DNA from: Hyphomicrobium sp.
GTDB lineage: Bacteria > Pseudomonadota > Alphaproteobacteria > Rhizobiales > Hyphomicrobiaceae
Assembly: GCA_019751875.1 (NCBI GenBank)
Contig: JAIEMV010000003.1
Location: 124,001 to 188,000, forward strand
Direction: 5' to 3'
Length of the DNA stretch: 64,000 nucleotides
Shown here: piece by piece, positions 33,999 to 44,197 of the stretch
How the letters are laid out: each line of letters starts with the position of its first letter
Position numbering within the stretch: position 1 is the first letter of the stretch
The notes under the pieces: generated by a model
Told to the model about the DNA's origin: nothing
The model's input: only the letters and a program-made list of their open reading frames with translations
Database searches by the model: none
Made by a program: the position numbers and the translations under genes

Positions 33999-34304
33999 AT
34001 GGCGGTCCGCATCTACAAGCCTGCAAAGACGGCGATGCAGTCGGGTCAAGGCCGCACGCGGGATTGGATCTTGGAGTATGAGCCAGCCGCGCCGCGCCAG
34101 ATCGATCCGTTGATGGGGTGGACGTCGTCGACCGACACGCGTCAGCAGGTGACGCTGGCGTTCGAATCGAAGGAAGAGGCCATCCAGTATGCGACTCGGA
34201 ACGGGCTCGCCTACACTGTCATCGAGCCCACCCCCAGAAAGCCGCTGCGCAAGGCTTACGCGGACAATTTCAAGTTTGGGCGACCGGATAACTGGACGCA
34301 TTGA
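33999..34304 (+). CDS. NDUFS4-type accessory subunit of respiratory complex I
   Basis: The protein has 101 residues. It matches the ETC complex I subunit family: VRIYKPAKTAMQSG, WILEYEP, PLMGWTSSTDT and the C-terminal YTVIEPTPRK and FKFGRPDNWTH. This subunit is shared by alphaproteobacteria and mitochondria and stabilises the NADH dehydrogenase module of complex I. The other nuo genes are not here. Confidence 0.93.
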   Translation: MAVRIYKPAKTAMQSGQGRTRDWILEYEPAAPRQIDPLMGWTSSTDTRQQVTLAFESKEEAIQYATRNGLAYTVIEPTPRKPLRKAYADNFKFGRPDNWTH

Positions 34305-34424
34305 CCCTCCCGCCGTCAGAAGATGCTGTCGCGGGTGCTGCCGGCGTGTATTGCTCATTCGGCTGCGGCCCCGGCTCAATTGTCGAACCCGCGGGAACCG
34401 TGTACGCATCCTGTATACGCTCAC

Positions 34425-34501
34425 GCGCCCGTAGCTCAGTTGGATAGAGCACTCGCCTTCTAAGCGAGTGGCCGCTGGTTCGAATCCAGCCGGGCGCGCC
34501 A
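34425..34501 (+). tRNA. tRNA-Arg(TCT)
   Basis: This 77-base cloverleaf has acceptor GCGCCCG/CGGGCGC, D-arm TAGCTCAGTTGGATAGAGC, anticodon stem-loop ACTCGCCTTCTAAGCGAGT with TCT, T-loop GGTTCGAATCC and encoded CCA. TCT reads AGA/AGG arginine codons. Confidence 0.97.
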
Positions 34502-34625
34502 TTGCACCATCGCACTGCAGACCTCTGGCGTCGCTTCGTTTCTGATACGACGGGACTCGGGTTAGGGTCACGGTCCCCGTAAGCTCAGCATGACCAGTCG
34601 TGGTCGGCCGCTATCGCTGGCAAAG

Positions 34626-35543
34626 TTACGTCCGGGCACGCTTTTGACGATCCGTTTGGGACAGGCGCTGCGTCGCCGCCAGGAGTTCGTGCACAAGCGG
34701 ATTTGGAAACCGGCGCTCGCGAGTGATGGCGTAGAATCGTTCTTGCAGGTCTGGAATACGGCAGCGCTCCACGAGGTCGCCCGATTTCAGCTCATTGCGT
34801 ACGACGACAGGTGGGACGAGCGTGAGGGCGGGGCGGGATCCTGCCAGCAGACGCAACATCGACATATCGTCGACTTCGGCGATGATGTTGGGCTCGATGT
34901 TGTGCTGGGCCATCAGAAGATCGAAGGAAACGCGGATGTTGCTCTGCGCGCTCGGCACCATCACCGGCATGTGACGCAGGGCATCGGGAAAGCGGACCCG
35001 GCCTTGTCCTTCTTGCGGTCGTCCGATCAGGCTCACGGCCTGCTGATGGATGAGGGTGCTGTGCCAGCCTGTTTCTGCCGCATGCGGAGCGGGGAGATTG
35101 GAGAGCACGATGTCGACCGTGTGATCACGAAGCCCGGACAGCAAGTCTGCCAGCGATGCTGACCGCAACTCAATCTCCACGTCGGTCCTGCCGAGGAGTG
35201 GCTGGATGAACGCGAGCTGGAAGTTTCTGGACAGCGTGGCGAGCGATCCGACCCGAAGCGACAAACGGCGGCGCGTGCTATCGCTTCGAAGGGCGCGGGT
35301 GAGTTCGCTCGCCGTCTTGAAAATGACCTCACAGTGATCGCGAACCAAGCAGCCGGTTTCGGTCAACACCAGTTTCTTGTTCTCCCGCGCAAAAAGCAGA
35401 GTGCCCATGCGCTCCTCAAGCTCTTTGAGTTGAGTCGAGAGGGTCGAGGGTGAGACGTTGAGTTGACGAGCCGCGGCGGTCAGACCGCCGGCTTGGGTGA
35501 TCACCCAGAAGATTCGCAGGTGGTGAAAGTTCAAATTCAGCAC
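34626..35543 (-). CDS. LysR-family regulator divergent from the Dab operon
   Basis: The protein has 305 residues. N-terminal winged HTH: LNFHHLRIFWVITQAGGLTAAARQLNVSPSTLSTQLKELEERMG; C-terminal LysR substrate domain with VEIELRSAS and LRDHTVDIVLSNLP. The GTG at 35543 was chosen because it begins the family N-terminus (MLNLNFHHLR) and follows a GAGGG; the open frame to 35636 adds a low-complexity basic extension. Divergent placement suggests control of dabB-dabA, perhaps in response to inorganic carbon status; the effector is unknown. Confidence 0.9.
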   Translation of the reverse strand: MLNLNFHHLRIFWVITQAGGLTAAARQLNVSPSTLSTQLKELEERMGTLLFARENKKLVLTETGCLVRDHCEVIFKTASELTRALRSDSTRRRLSLRVGSLATLSRNFQLAFIQPLLGRTDVEIELRSASLADLLSGLRDHTVDIVLSNLPAPHAAETGWHSTLIHQQAVSLIGRPQEGQGRVRFPDALRHMPVMVPSAQSNIRVSFDLLMAQHNIEPNIIAEVDDMSMLRLLAGSRPALTLVPPVVVRNELKSGDLVERCRIPDLQERFYAITRERRFPNPLVHELLAATQRLSQTDRQKRART

Positions 35544-35660
35544 GTGGGAGCCCTCACGTTGAATGACCGGAACCGAGGCACGTCCCCGCCGGCTGCGACC
35601 GCCGGCAAGGTGGACCGCCCGCGGCGGCATTAACATGAAATCTTAGCCGATTGTTTGATT

Positions 35661-35676
35661 AAATAGAACGGTATTT
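35661..35676. promoter_or_regulatory. Candidate LysR operator between the regulator and dabB
   Basis: The perfect interrupted inverted repeat AAATA-GAACGG-TATTT lies in an A+T-rich patch 76 bases upstream of the dabB start. Dyads of this size with A/T-rich arms are typical LysR-family binding sites. Site use is inferred from position. Confidence 0.45.
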
Positions 35677-35751
35677 TTCAATATTTGTATTTTGCGAATT
35701 CAACTCCTGCTGGTACGAGGCTGGCGTGTATTCAACGCTATGGAGATCGAG

Positions 35752-37311
35752 ATGTGGACCAGCGCTCTGCCCTTGTTACCCGCCACGGCCCTCACGCTCG
35801 CGGCCATCGTCGCTGCGACCGGTCGGCAATGGCGGTCGCGCAATAGCGCCCTATTCGCGGAAATTGCCGCGTTAATCGCCTTTTTCGGTTCAGTCGCCAT
35901 CGCGTGGCAACTCAGTCAGCATGGTTCGTTCACTACCCCGCTCGTCGGCGTCGGCGGAATCGGCTTGTCGATGCGTGTCGACGTGGTGAGCGTCGTCATG
36001 CTCTTGCTGGTTACGTTTATCGGATGGGTGGTCGTTCGCTATTCGGCGACGTATCTCGACGGAGAGCAGCGGCAGGGACGGTTCACGGCGCTGCTTTGTG
36101 CAACCCTCGCCTGCGTTCTCATGGTTGTCAGTGCCGGCAATCTCTTCCAGTTGGCCGTGGCGTGGATCGCGACGAGCTTGTTCTTGCACAAGCTGCTCCT
36201 CTTTTATCCCGAGCGGATCGCGGCTCAGCGGGCGGCGCGCAAAAAGTTCGTGGCTGCCCGGATCGGCGACCTCTCGCTTCTGATCGCATCCGGTGTTCTC
36301 GCCTACGGCTACGCGACGACCGATATCGCTAGCATCCTTGCCGAGGCCCGCCTCGGCGAAGGGGGGCCGTATGCTGTCGCTGCGGCCGTTCTAATCGCGC
36401 TTGCCGCCATTCTGAAGTCAGCACAATTCCCGATGCACGGCTGGTTGACGGAGGTCATGGAAGCGCCGACCCCGGTTTCGGCTCTTCTGCACGCAGGCGT
36501 GATCAACGCCGGAGGCTTCATATTGATCCGCTTCGCCGATGTTATGCTGACAGCTCCGGGCGTGCTCGCCGCGCTGGCTCTTCTGGGCGGCTTCACGGCG
36601 CTGTTCGGCGGGCTTGTCATGCTGACCCAGCCCGCGGTCAAGACGTCGCTGGCGTGGTCGACCGTGGCTCAGATGGGTTTCATGATCTTCCAGTGCGGCC
36701 TGGCACTTTTCCCCATCGCGCTGCTGCACATCGTAGCTCACTCGCTCTACAAGGCCCACGCCTTCCTGGCATCGGGCTCGGCCGTCGAACTGATCGCAGC
36801 CAACCGCCGTCCGGGCCCCGTAGCGCCGCCGAGTGCCGGGGCAATCGGCAAAGCGTTCGCGATTTCGCTCGTCATGTACGGTCTCGTGGGGCTTGGCTTC
36901 GGCATCGCAGACAAGTCGCCTCAGGCCATCGCGCTGGGCGCCATCCTGATCTTCGGCGTGGCTTATCTTCTGGTGCAAGGTCTGGCGGATGCGGCGCCAC
37001 GGGAACTGACGCAGCGGATGGTCATCTATTCCACCGCCGCTGCAGCCGGCTACTTCGCGCTGCAGGCCGCTGTCATCCATCTGACCTCAGGCACGCTGCC
37101 CGCGACGCCACCGGCCAGTCCGCTGGACTGGGCGATGATCGTGATCGCGCTGCTCACCTTCGGATTTGTGGCGCTGATCCAATCCGCGTTCCCCCTGTGG
37201 AGCCATCATCCGGCTGCTGCGAGCTTACGCGTGCATCTTTCCAATGGCCTCTACGCCAACGCCTATCTCGATCGCCTGCTTGGTGGCTGGTCCACCAAGA
37301 GCCCGGCCTGA
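35752..37311 (+). CDS. dabB: DabB-like proton-conducting membrane subunit (NuoL/MrpA family)
   Basis: The protein has 519 residues with about 14 predicted membrane helices. The Proton_antipo_M core is clear: LKSAQFPMHGWLTEVMEAPTPVSALLHAGVINAGGFILIRFA (about residues 225-265), with the conserved lysine and the later HIVAHSLYKAHAFLASG. It is paired with DabA rather than with other nuo genes, so it is the cation-coupling subunit of the Dab inorganic-carbon pump. ATG 35752 has GGAG 6 bases upstream; ATG 35740 is an alternative. dabA follows after 24 bases. Confidence 0.9.
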   Translation: MWTSALPLLPATALTLAAIVAATGRQWRSRNSALFAEIAALIAFFGSVAIAWQLSQHGSFTTPLVGVGGIGLSMRVDVVSVVMLLLVTFIGWVVVRYSATYLDGEQRQGRFTALLCATLACVLMVVSAGNLFQLAVAWIATSLFLHKLLLFYPERIAAQRAARKKFVAARIGDLSLLIASGVLAYGYATTDIASILAEARLGEGGPYAVAAAVLIALAAILKSAQFPMHGWLTEVMEAPTPVSALLHAGVINAGGFILIRFADVMLTAPGVLAALALLGGFTALFGGLVMLTQPAVKTSLAWSTVAQMGFMIFQCGLALFPIALLHIVAHSLYKAHAFLASGSAVELIAANRRPGPVAPPSAGAIGKAFAISLVMYGLVGLGFGIADKSPQAIALGAILIFGVAYLLVQGLADAAPRELTQRMVIYSTAAAAGYFALQAAVIHLTSGTLPATPPASPLDWAMIVIALLTFGFVALIQSAFPLWSHHPAAASLRVHLSNGLYANAYLDRLLGGWSTKSPA

Positions 37312-37335
37312 TTTGAGCCTGATGGAGCAACAACC

Positions 37336-39756
37336 ATGACATCCAACGCACAAGTGACTCCCCTTCAGAGCCGCGTGATCACGGAAGCAGCCGAGCTTGC
37401 CGTCAGGGCCATACCTCCCGCATGGCCGTTGGCAGCGACGGTCGCGGTCAATCCCTACCTCGGGCAAACAGGTGAAGATCTAGGCCATGTGGCGGCGCGG
37501 CTTGCACGTGTGGCTGGTACTCCGGTTACCATGCCGCGCGCTTACTATAACGAGCGCATCGTATCGGGCGCGATTACCGACGATGATCTGGCAGCAGCGC
37601 TCGCAGCCCAGCCTCCGCACGTCCGGCCGGCCGATGTCACAGCGCTCAAGGCGGCTGCTCGTGAACCGGGTGGGCTGCCGCGCGCTCTGCCCACGGTCGC
37701 TTCGCTTGCCGCGGAAGCCAGCGGTACGGACTGGCCCGGCCTCATCAACGAGAGGTTCGGCACCTGGGCGGCCGCCTACTTCGACGAGGGCCAGGCCCTA
37801 TGGTCAGCGCCGCGCGCGAAGTCAGCGTTGGCGGCATGGCGTGCGTTCGCCACACAAGACCTGACGCCAGAGATTATCGGCCTCAGCGGGTTCGCCTCGT
37901 TCATCGCCGATGCACCCGAAATGGCGAACCTTGTCCTCGTGCGGGCGACGGCCACGCTGGGTCTCGAACCGGCGGCGCTGGAAACTTACTTCCACAGCCT
38001 TTTGATGTCGCTTGGAGGCTGGTCGCACGTTGCGCGCTATCGGCTTTGGCAGGCTGAACTGGCCGGCTCGACCGATACAACGCTTGTTGATCTTCTGGCG
38101 ATACGCCTTCTGTGGGAGGAGGCGCTGTTCAATCATTATGGCGATGCGATCCGCTCCTCGTGGGAGGATGTCGCCCGCGCGCATGCCGCTCCCGTGGCGC
38201 CGACGCCGTCGCAGGTTGTCGATGTGATCCTGCAGGAGGCCGCAGAGCTGGCCGCCCAGAGGGCGCTTGCCGAGACCCTGGCCACGCGTGTCCACAAGCC
38301 CTCGGCCGCGCGGCCGGCCTTGCAGGCGGCGTTTTGCATCGATGTGCGCTCGGAAGTGTTCCGGCGTGCGCTGGAGTCGGTCAATTCCGGCATCACTACG
38401 CTGGGCTTTGCTGGCTTCTTCGGCGTGGCGACGTCGCACCGCCGTTTTGCCTCCGACGTTCATGAGCACAGGCTGCCGGTTCTTCTCAACGCAGGTGTGT
38501 CAAGTTGTTCGGGCGACTCCGCCGACGCTGCCGACGATCACACGGCCCGCATCGGTGCTCGCTCCTCGCGAGCCTGGGGCCGCTTCAAACTCGCTGCCGT
38601 TTCGTCCTTCGCATTTGTGGAGGCGACGGGTCCCGTCTATGTCGCCAAGTTGGTACGCGATGCGCTCGGTCTGAAGTCACATGGCGCTCCCCACGATCCG
38701 GCGCCGCGGCTTGCGCCCAACCTGGACCTTGCAGCACGCACGACGGCTGCAGAAACGATCCTGCGCGCCATGTCCCTGACGGAGAACTTCGCGCGTCTCG
38801 TCATTCTGGCTGGACATGGCGCTAACGTCACGAATAACCCGCATGCCAGTGCGCTCCATTGCGGAGCATGTGGCGGGTATTCGGGTGAGGTCAATGCGCG
38901 CCTCCTGGCCGGACTCTTGAACGACGGTGCGGTGCGCGAGCAGCTCGCGGGTCGCGGGATCACTATTCCTGCGGATACGCTGTTCGTCGGTGCGCTGCAT
39001 GACACGACCACCGACGAGGTTGCGCTCTACGACAAGGATCGGCCGTCCGCGGCGCATGCAACGGATTTGTCTCAGGCCAAAGCGTGGCTTGCCTCAGCCG
39101 GTACTCTCGCGCGCACCGAACGCATGCTGCGTCTTCCACGTGCGAGCCGGGAGAGCAAAGTCATCAACCGCAGCCGGGACTGGGCCGAGGTCAGGCCGGA
39201 GTGGGGTCTGGCTGGGTGCAAGGCGTTCATCGCTGCGCCGCGTTCGCGCTCGCAGGGTCTGCGCCTGGACGGCCGCGCGTTTCTCCACGATTACGACTGG
39301 GCGCAGGACAAGGGCTTCAAGGTCCTCGAGCTCATCATGACGGCGCCTGTGGTTGTCGCGAGCTGGATCAGCCTTCAGTACTACGGCTCGACCGTCTCGC
39401 CGCAGACCTTCGGCGGCGGAAACAAGCTTCTTCACAACGTAACAGGCGGTATCGGCGTGGTGGAAGGTAATGGCGGCGCTCTGCGCGTTGGGCTGCCCTG
39501 GCAGTCGGTGCACGACGGTGAACGCTTCATGCACGAGCCGGTTCGGTTGTCTGTGTGCATCGAGGCACCGCGTGAGGCCATGGTGGACATCTTGAAGCGG
39601 CATCCGGGGGTGAAAGCGCTGTTTGATAACCGCTGGCTTACGCTGTTCGCAATGGACAGCGAGGGACGTCTCGCGTGGCGTTACGTCGGCGATCTGCAGT
39701 GGCAGGCGGTCGGCGACGCATCGAGGGGGCCACAGCCGTTGCGCGCGGTCAGCTAG
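37336..39756 (+). CDS. dabA: DabA-like zinc protein of the inorganic-carbon accumulation complex (DUF2309/UPF0753)
   Basis: The protein has 806 residues, full family length. The zinc/active-site residues of the beta-carbonic-anhydrase-like centre are all present: Cys334 and Asp336 in [12 protein letters not shown], His494 in [13 protein letters not shown] and Cys509 in [11 protein letters not shown], with the spacing of characterised DabA. With DabB it converts CO2 vectorially to bicarbonate driven by the ion gradient. In a serine-cycle methylotroph the bicarbonate would feed PEP carboxylase; this use is inferred. A strong hairpin follows the stop. Confidence 0.92.
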   Translation: MTSNAQVTPLQSRVITEAAELAVRAIPPAWPLAATVAVNPYLGQTGEDLGHVAARLARVAGTPVTMPRAYYNERIVSGAITDDDLAAALAAQPPHVRPADVTALKAAAREPGGLPRALPTVASLAAEASGTDWPGLINERFGTWAAAYFDEGQALWSAPRAKSALAAWRAFATQDLTPEIIGLSGFASFIADAPEMANLVLVRATATLGLEPAALETYFHSLLMSLGGWSHVARYRLWQAELAGSTDTTLVDLLAIRLLWEEALFNHYGDAIRSSWEDVARAHAAPVAPTPSQVVDVILQEAAELAAQRALAETLATRVHKPSAARPALQAAFCIDVRSEVFRRALESVNSGITTLGFAGFFGVATSHRRFASDVHEHRLPVLLNAGVSSCSGDSADAADDHTARIGARSSRAWGRFKLAAVSSFAFVEATGPVYVAKLVRDALGLKSHGAPHDPAPRLAPNLDLAARTTAAETILRAMSLTENFARLVILAGHGANVTNNPHASALHCGACGGYSGEVNARLLAGLLNDGAVREQLAGRGITIPADTLFVGALHDTTTDEVALYDKDRPSAAHATDLSQAKAWLASAGTLARTERMLRLPRASRESKVINRSRDWAEVRPEWGLAGCKAFIAAPRSRSQGLRLDGRAFLHDYDWAQDKGFKVLELIMTAPVVVASWISLQYYGSTVSPQTFGGGNKLLHNVTGGIGVVEGNGGALRVGLPWQSVHDGERFMHEPVRLSVCIEAPREAMVDILKRHPGVKALFDNRWLTLFAMDSEGRLAWRYVGDLQWQAVGDASRGPQPLRAVS

Positions 39757-39779
39757 ATCACTCGGAAATAGCACGGGGC

Positions 39780-39807
39780 ACGGCGGACGCGCACACGCGT
39801 CCGCCGT
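39780..39807. terminator. Hairpin between convergent dabA and P-type ATPase genes
   Basis: A perfect 12-bp stem (ACGGCGGACGCG with CGCGTCCGCCGT) has a 4-base loop, 24 bases past dabA and 5 bases past the ATPase stop. The T-content after it is weak on both strands, so termination may be partial. Confidence 0.6.
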
Positions 39808-39811
39808 ATCT

Positions 39812-42211
39812 CTATAGCGTGGCGCGCTGCAGGCGAAGGGCATTGCCGACGACGCTCACCGACGACAGGGCCATGGCCGCCGCGGCGATGACGGGCGAGA
39901 GGAGAATGCCGAAGATCGGATAAAGGACACCGGCCGCGACGGGCACGCCGGCAGCGTTATAGACAAAAGCGAAAAACAGGTTCTGGCGGATGTTCGCCAT
40001 CGTCGCCGAAGACAGATGCCGCGCCCGAACGATGTCGGTGAGATCACCTCTGAGCAGCGTCACGCCGGCGCTTTCCATCGCGACGTCCGTGCCCGTGCCC
40101 ATGGCGATGCCGACATCGGCCGCTGCCAATGCCGGAGCATCGTTCACGCCGTCACCGGCCATTGCAACGATCCGCCCCTCCGACCGGTATCGTTCGACAA
40201 CCCGGCCTTTGTCTTCCGGAAGAACCTCCGCTTCAACGTCCGTGATGCCGAGCCGTTGCGCGACGGCGCGCGCGGTGGTCGCGTTGTCGCCGGTCAGCAT
40301 GACGATGCGGATGCCGGATTCGCGCAGCGCCGCGATCGCGGCCGGCGTGGTGGACTTGATGGGATCTGCTATTGCAATAACGCCGGCCGGTGCGCCGTCG
40401 ATGGCGACGTAGATCGCCGTCGCGCCCTGCTGCCTCATTTCGTCGGCGACGGAGTCCAGCGCGGAGGTATCGATGCCGCTGTCGGACATTATTCGCCGGT
40501 TGCCGATGACGATGTTCTGGCGATCCACAAGGCCGACGACACCCTTGCCAACCGGAGAGTCGAATCCTTCGACCGGCGCAAGGGTCAGCTCTCGCTCTTG
40601 CGCAGACCGGACAATCGCTTCAGCAAGTGGATGCTCACTCGATCGTTCGAGACTGGCGGTGAGGCGCAGGAGTTCGGCCTCTTCGATCGTGCCCGCTGTT
40701 CGTATTTCTACAACGCTTGGCTTGCCTTCGGTCAACGTGCCGGTCTTGTCGATGACGAGGGTGTCGACCTTCTCCAACCGCTCGAGCGCTTCGGCATTCT
40801 TGATCAGCACGCCGGACTGAGCGCCGCGACCCACACCGACCATGATCGACATCGGTGTTGCAAGCCCGAGCGCGCAGGGACATGCGATGATGAGAACGGA
40901 GACCGCGGCGATGAGGCCGAAGGTGAAGCGCGGTTCCGGTCCCCAGATCGACCAGGCGGCAAAAGCCAGCACCGCGACAAGGATGACGGCGGGCACGAAT
41001 ATGCCCGCAACCTGATCGGCAAGACGTTGAATGGGGGCTCGGCTGCGCTGGGCCTGCGCAACCATCTGTACGATCTGGGCCAGCACCGTTTCGCGACCGA
41101 CCTTATCGGCGCGCATGACGAACCCGCCAGACTTGTTCATCGTTCCGCCGATGACCTTGTCGCCTTGCGCCTTGGTGATGGGCATCGACTCGCCCGTCAC
41201 CATCGACTCGTCGACGGCGCTGCGTCCTTCCAGAATCTCGCCATCTACGGGAATCCGTTCACCTGGGCGGACGCGCAGCCGTTCGCCGGATACAACCTGA
41301 TCCAAACTCAAGTCTTCGTCCGTGCCGTCGGCATTGATGCGCCGCGCCATCTTTGGCGACAGATCGAGAAGGGCCTTGATGGCTCCGCTGGTTCGTTCGC
41401 GGGCTTGCAATTCTAGAACCTGGCCGAGCAGCACGAGGACGGTGATGACGGCGGCGGCTTCGAAGTAGATGGCCACGGCTCCATCGGCCCCACGCATGGA
41501 TGCGGGGAACATAGACGGTGCGATCGTGCCGACCACGCTGTAGATCCAGGCGATGCCGGTGCCCATCGCAATGAGCGTGAACATGTTGAGATTGCGCGAC
41601 TGCAACGACGCCCAGCCGCGTTCGAAGAATGGCCAGCCCGCCCACAACACGACGGGGGTTGCAAGAAGGAGTTGGATCCAGTTCGAGGTCTGCTGTGCGA
41701 GCGACTGATGCAGGCCGGTCAAATGTCCCCCCATCTCCAGGGCGAACACGGGCAACGTGAGTGCCAGACCGATCCAAAAGCGGCGCGTCATGTCTGCAAG
41801 TTCAGGATTGGGGCCGGTGTCGCTCGACACGATCTCGGGTTCGAGTGCCATGCCGCAAATCGGACATGAGCCCGGACCCACCTGACGAATTTCGGGGTGC
41901 ATGGGGCACGTATAGATGGCGCCTTCGATGACAGGCTCAGGTTTGCGCTCCGCAAGATAGGCGCTGGGGTCGGCGATGAACTTCGTCCGGCAACGGTCGG
42001 CGCAGAAATAGTACGTATGGCCTTTGTGCTCCGCCCGGTACTTGGCGGTGTGCGGGTCGACAGTCATGCCGCAAACGGGATCTTTCACCGTCTCCGGCAC
42101 GGTCCCTTGATTTGTGTGCGCGACATCGTGGGAGTGACTTGCCCCGCCGCAGCAGGTTTGATGTTCCCGCTCAGGATGATCGTGTGGCCCTTGCATGGGT
42201 TGATTTGCCAT
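39812..42211 (-). CDS. Copper-type heavy-metal P1B-ATPase with YHS and HMBD domains
   Basis: The protein has 799 residues. The N-terminus has His/Cys-rich sequence, a YHS domain ([17 protein letters not shown] ... [12 protein letters not shown], about residues 40-85) and a heavy-metal-binding motif [26 protein letters not shown] (split here by positions 100-125) instead of a classical HMA domain. The core has the CPC membrane motif ([11 protein letters not shown]), DKTGT phosphorylation site, TGES and [20 protein letters not shown]. Export of Cu(I) or Ag(I) is most likely. ATG 42211 follows GAGGAG. No metal regulator is adjacent. Confidence 0.92.
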   Translation of the reverse strand: MANQPMQGPHDHPEREHQTCCGGASHSHDVAHTNQGTVPETVKDPVCGMTVDPHTAKYRAEHKGHTYYFCADRCRTKFIADPSAYLAERKPEPVIEGAIYTCPMHPEIRQVGPGSCPICGMALEPEIVSSDTGPNPELADMTRRFWIGLALTLPVFALEMGGHLTGLHQSLAQQTSNWIQLLLATPVVLWAGWPFFERGWASLQSRNLNMFTLIAMGTGIAWIYSVVGTIAPSMFPASMRGADGAVAIYFEAAAVITVLVLLGQVLELQARERTSGAIKALLDLSPKMARRINADGTDEDLSLDQVVSGERLRVRPGERIPVDGEILEGRSAVDESMVTGESMPITKAQGDKVIGGTMNKSGGFVMRADKVGRETVLAQIVQMVAQAQRSRAPIQRLADQVAGIFVPAVILVAVLAFAAWSIWGPEPRFTFGLIAAVSVLIIACPCALGLATPMSIMVGVGRGAQSGVLIKNAEALERLEKVDTLVIDKTGTLTEGKPSVVEIRTAGTIEEAELLRLTASLERSSEHPLAEAIVRSAQERELTLAPVEGFDSPVGKGVVGLVDRQNIVIGNRRIMSDSGIDTSALDSVADEMRQQGATAIYVAIDGAPAGVIAIADPIKSTTPAAIAALRESGIRIVMLTGDNATTARAVAQRLGITDVEAEVLPEDKGRVVERYRSEGRIVAMAGDGVNDAPALAAADVGIAMGTGTDVAMESAGVTLLRGDLTDIVRARHLSSATMANIRQNLFFAFVYNAAGVPVAAGVLYPIFGILLSPVIAAAAMALSSVSVVGNALRLQRATL

Positions 42212-42446
42212 CGTCTCCTCTATCTCACACGACTTGTTCGGTCGGCCGGTGGCGCCGGCAACGGCGTGAACATGATTACATCCGATGCGGTTCTTTTCCT
42301 GCAATCTTTTTCATCATCAGGCCCAAGCCGTAGCGTGGCGATATCTCGACGAATTTTTTTGCAGCCTGGAAACTTTGATGTTGGTTTGAACCAAGGAAGC
42401 GGGCGTGCGTTGGGCGAAACATGTTCGCTTTTTTATGGGGCTGTGA

Positions 42447-43622
42447 ATGAAAGCGCTCGTTTGGCACGGCAAGGAAGATATCCGCTACGATACGGTGACG
42501 GATCCTGAAATTCAGGACGAACGCGATGCGATCATTCGCGTTACAAGTTGCGCCATTTGTGGATCGGATCTGCATCTGTTTCATAACTTCATTCCTGCCA
42601 TGCTTCCCGGCGACATCATGGGGCACGAGTCCATGGGCGAGGTCGTGGAGACAGGCCGGGGTTTGAACGGCACGCTGAAAAAAGGCGATCGGATCGTGGT
42701 GCCGTTCACGATCATCTGCGGAGAGTGCGAGCAGTGCCGCCGTGGGAACTACTCTGTTTGTCAACGAACCAATCGTAACAAGTCGATTGCCGAAAAGGTT
42801 TTTGGACACACGACAGCTGGGCTCTTCGGCTACACGCATTTGACCGGGGGTTATCCCGGCGGGCAGGCCGAATATCTGCGTGTGCCGTTCGCGGACGCGA
42901 CGCACATCAAAGTTCCAGACGGGCTTAGCGACGAGCAGGTGCTGTTTCTCAGCGACATCCTGCCGACCGGGTGGCAAGCCGTGGTTCAATGCGATCTTGA
43001 GCCGACGGATACAGTGGCTATCTGGGGCTGCGGTCCGGTCGGGCAAATGGCGATCCGCAGTGCCGTCTTGCTCGGCGCCCGTCATATCATCGCTATCGAC
43101 TGTGTGCCGGAACGGCTCGAGATGGCTGAGGCAGGCGGCGCAACGACGATCAACTTCATGACGGAAAGCGTCGTGGAACGCTTGAATGAATTGACCGGCG
43201 GGCTAGGGCCAGAAAAATGTATTGATGCGGTTGGCACCGAGTCGCACGTGACGTTCAGCCAACCGGATACGATTTACGATCGTGCCAAACAAATGGTCGC
43301 TTTGGAAAGCGACCGCGCGCATGTTTTGCGCGAGATCATCTACGTGTGCCGTCCGGCAGGAATCATATCCATTCCCGGTGTCTACGGGGGACTCGTCGAC
43401 AAGATCCCCATGGGACTTGTCATGAACAAGGGGCTGACGATCAAAACCGGCCAGACCCACGTGAACCGATGGACTGATGATCTGTTAGAGCGCATCGATC
43501 GTGGTGAAATCGATCCGTCTTTCGTCATTACGCATTCCGTAGGTCTTGAGCAGGGCCCGGAGATGTACAGGGTATTTCGCGACAAGAGCGACAGCTGCGT
43601 CAAGGTGCTTCTCAAGCCATAA
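42447..43622 (+). CDS. Zinc-dependent alcohol dehydrogenase (formaldehyde-dehydrogenase-like)
   Basis: The protein has 391 residues. Catalytic zinc ligands in CAICGSDLH (Cys38) and MGHES; structural zinc site CGECEQCRRGNYSVC (four Cys); NAD-binding VAIWGCGPVGQMAI. The insertions around CQRTNRNK and the length fit the glutathione-independent formaldehyde dehydrogenase-like branch, not the glutathione-dependent one. In this methylotroph a side role in aldehyde handling is possible, but the substrate is not defined. A small membrane protein gene follows 11 bases on. Confidence 0.88.
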   Translation: MKALVWHGKEDIRYDTVTDPEIQDERDAIIRVTSCAICGSDLHLFHNFIPAMLPGDIMGHESMGEVVETGRGLNGTLKKGDRIVVPFTIICGECEQCRRGNYSVCQRTNRNKSIAEKVFGHTTAGLFGYTHLTGGYPGGQAEYLRVPFADATHIKVPDGLSDEQVLFLSDILPTGWQAVVQCDLEPTDTVAIWGCGPVGQMAIRSAVLLGARHIIAIDCVPERLEMAEAGGATTINFMTESVVERLNELTGGLGPEKCIDAVGTESHVTFSQPDTIYDRAKQMVALESDRAHVLREIIYVCRPAGIISIPGVYGGLVDKIPMGLVMNKGLTIKTGQTHVNRWTDDLLERIDRGEIDPSFVITHSVGLEQGPEMYRVFRDKSDSCVKVLLKP

Positions 43623-43633
43623 AGGACCGCGAC

Positions 43634-44197
43634 ATGACCTATCTTGAAAATATGACGCGCCGAGAGAGTGATCCAAAGATCATCTCGACGGGTCGGAGTT
43701 CGTTGCGACCTGCGGACCGGGTGGTGAGAAATCTCGGTTGGTTCAGCATTGCGCTGGGAGCAACCGAAATCGCTTTCGCACCACGTGTGAATGCGACCTT
43801 CGGTCTGCGCCGATCATCGTCGCTGCCAGTGATTTTCGGGCTGAGGGAGATCATGCAAGGCGTGCTTTGTCTCTCAGTTGAGAAGCGCGTCGGTGCCTGG
43901 AGCCGCGTGGCGGGTGATGCATTGGATATCGCCGTGCTGCTGAACGCTTTGGATCGGCGCAATCCGAAACGCGAGAACGTCAAACTGGCGCTCGCATCTT
44001 TGGTAGCAGTGGCGGCGGTGGATTTAGCAGTCGCTGCCAGCCTGCGGCCGGCGCGGGCAACGCGGCCGCCGCAGAATTATCAGAACCGGAGCGGTTTTCC
44101 GCAAGGCCTTGAGACCGCCCGCTCGCTACACGTGCAAATCAGTTCGCAAGACGCCTCAGCGCTGTCCATCGAAGAGCGCAAAGCACAACAAGTTTAG
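43634..44197 (+). CDS. Small integral membrane protein of unknown function
   Basis: The protein has 187 residues. A middle region with VRNLGWFSIALGATEIAF, LPVIFGLREIMQGVLCL and WSRVAGDALDIAVLL resembles the membrane part of cyclase/dehydrase-like proteins often linked to oxidative-stress loci; about four hydrophobic segments are present. The C-terminal 50 residues are polar. It follows the alcohol dehydrogenase gene closely and overlaps the convergent kinase gene by 4 bases. Confidence 0.7.
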   Translation: MTYLENMTRRESDPKIISTGRSSLRPADRVVRNLGWFSIALGATEIAFAPRVNATFGLRRSSSLPVIFGLREIMQGVLCLSVEKRVGAWSRVAGDALDIAVLLNALDRRNPKRENVKLALASLVAVAAVDLAVAASLRPARATRPPQNYQNRSGFPQGLETARSLHVQISSQDASALSIEERKAQQV

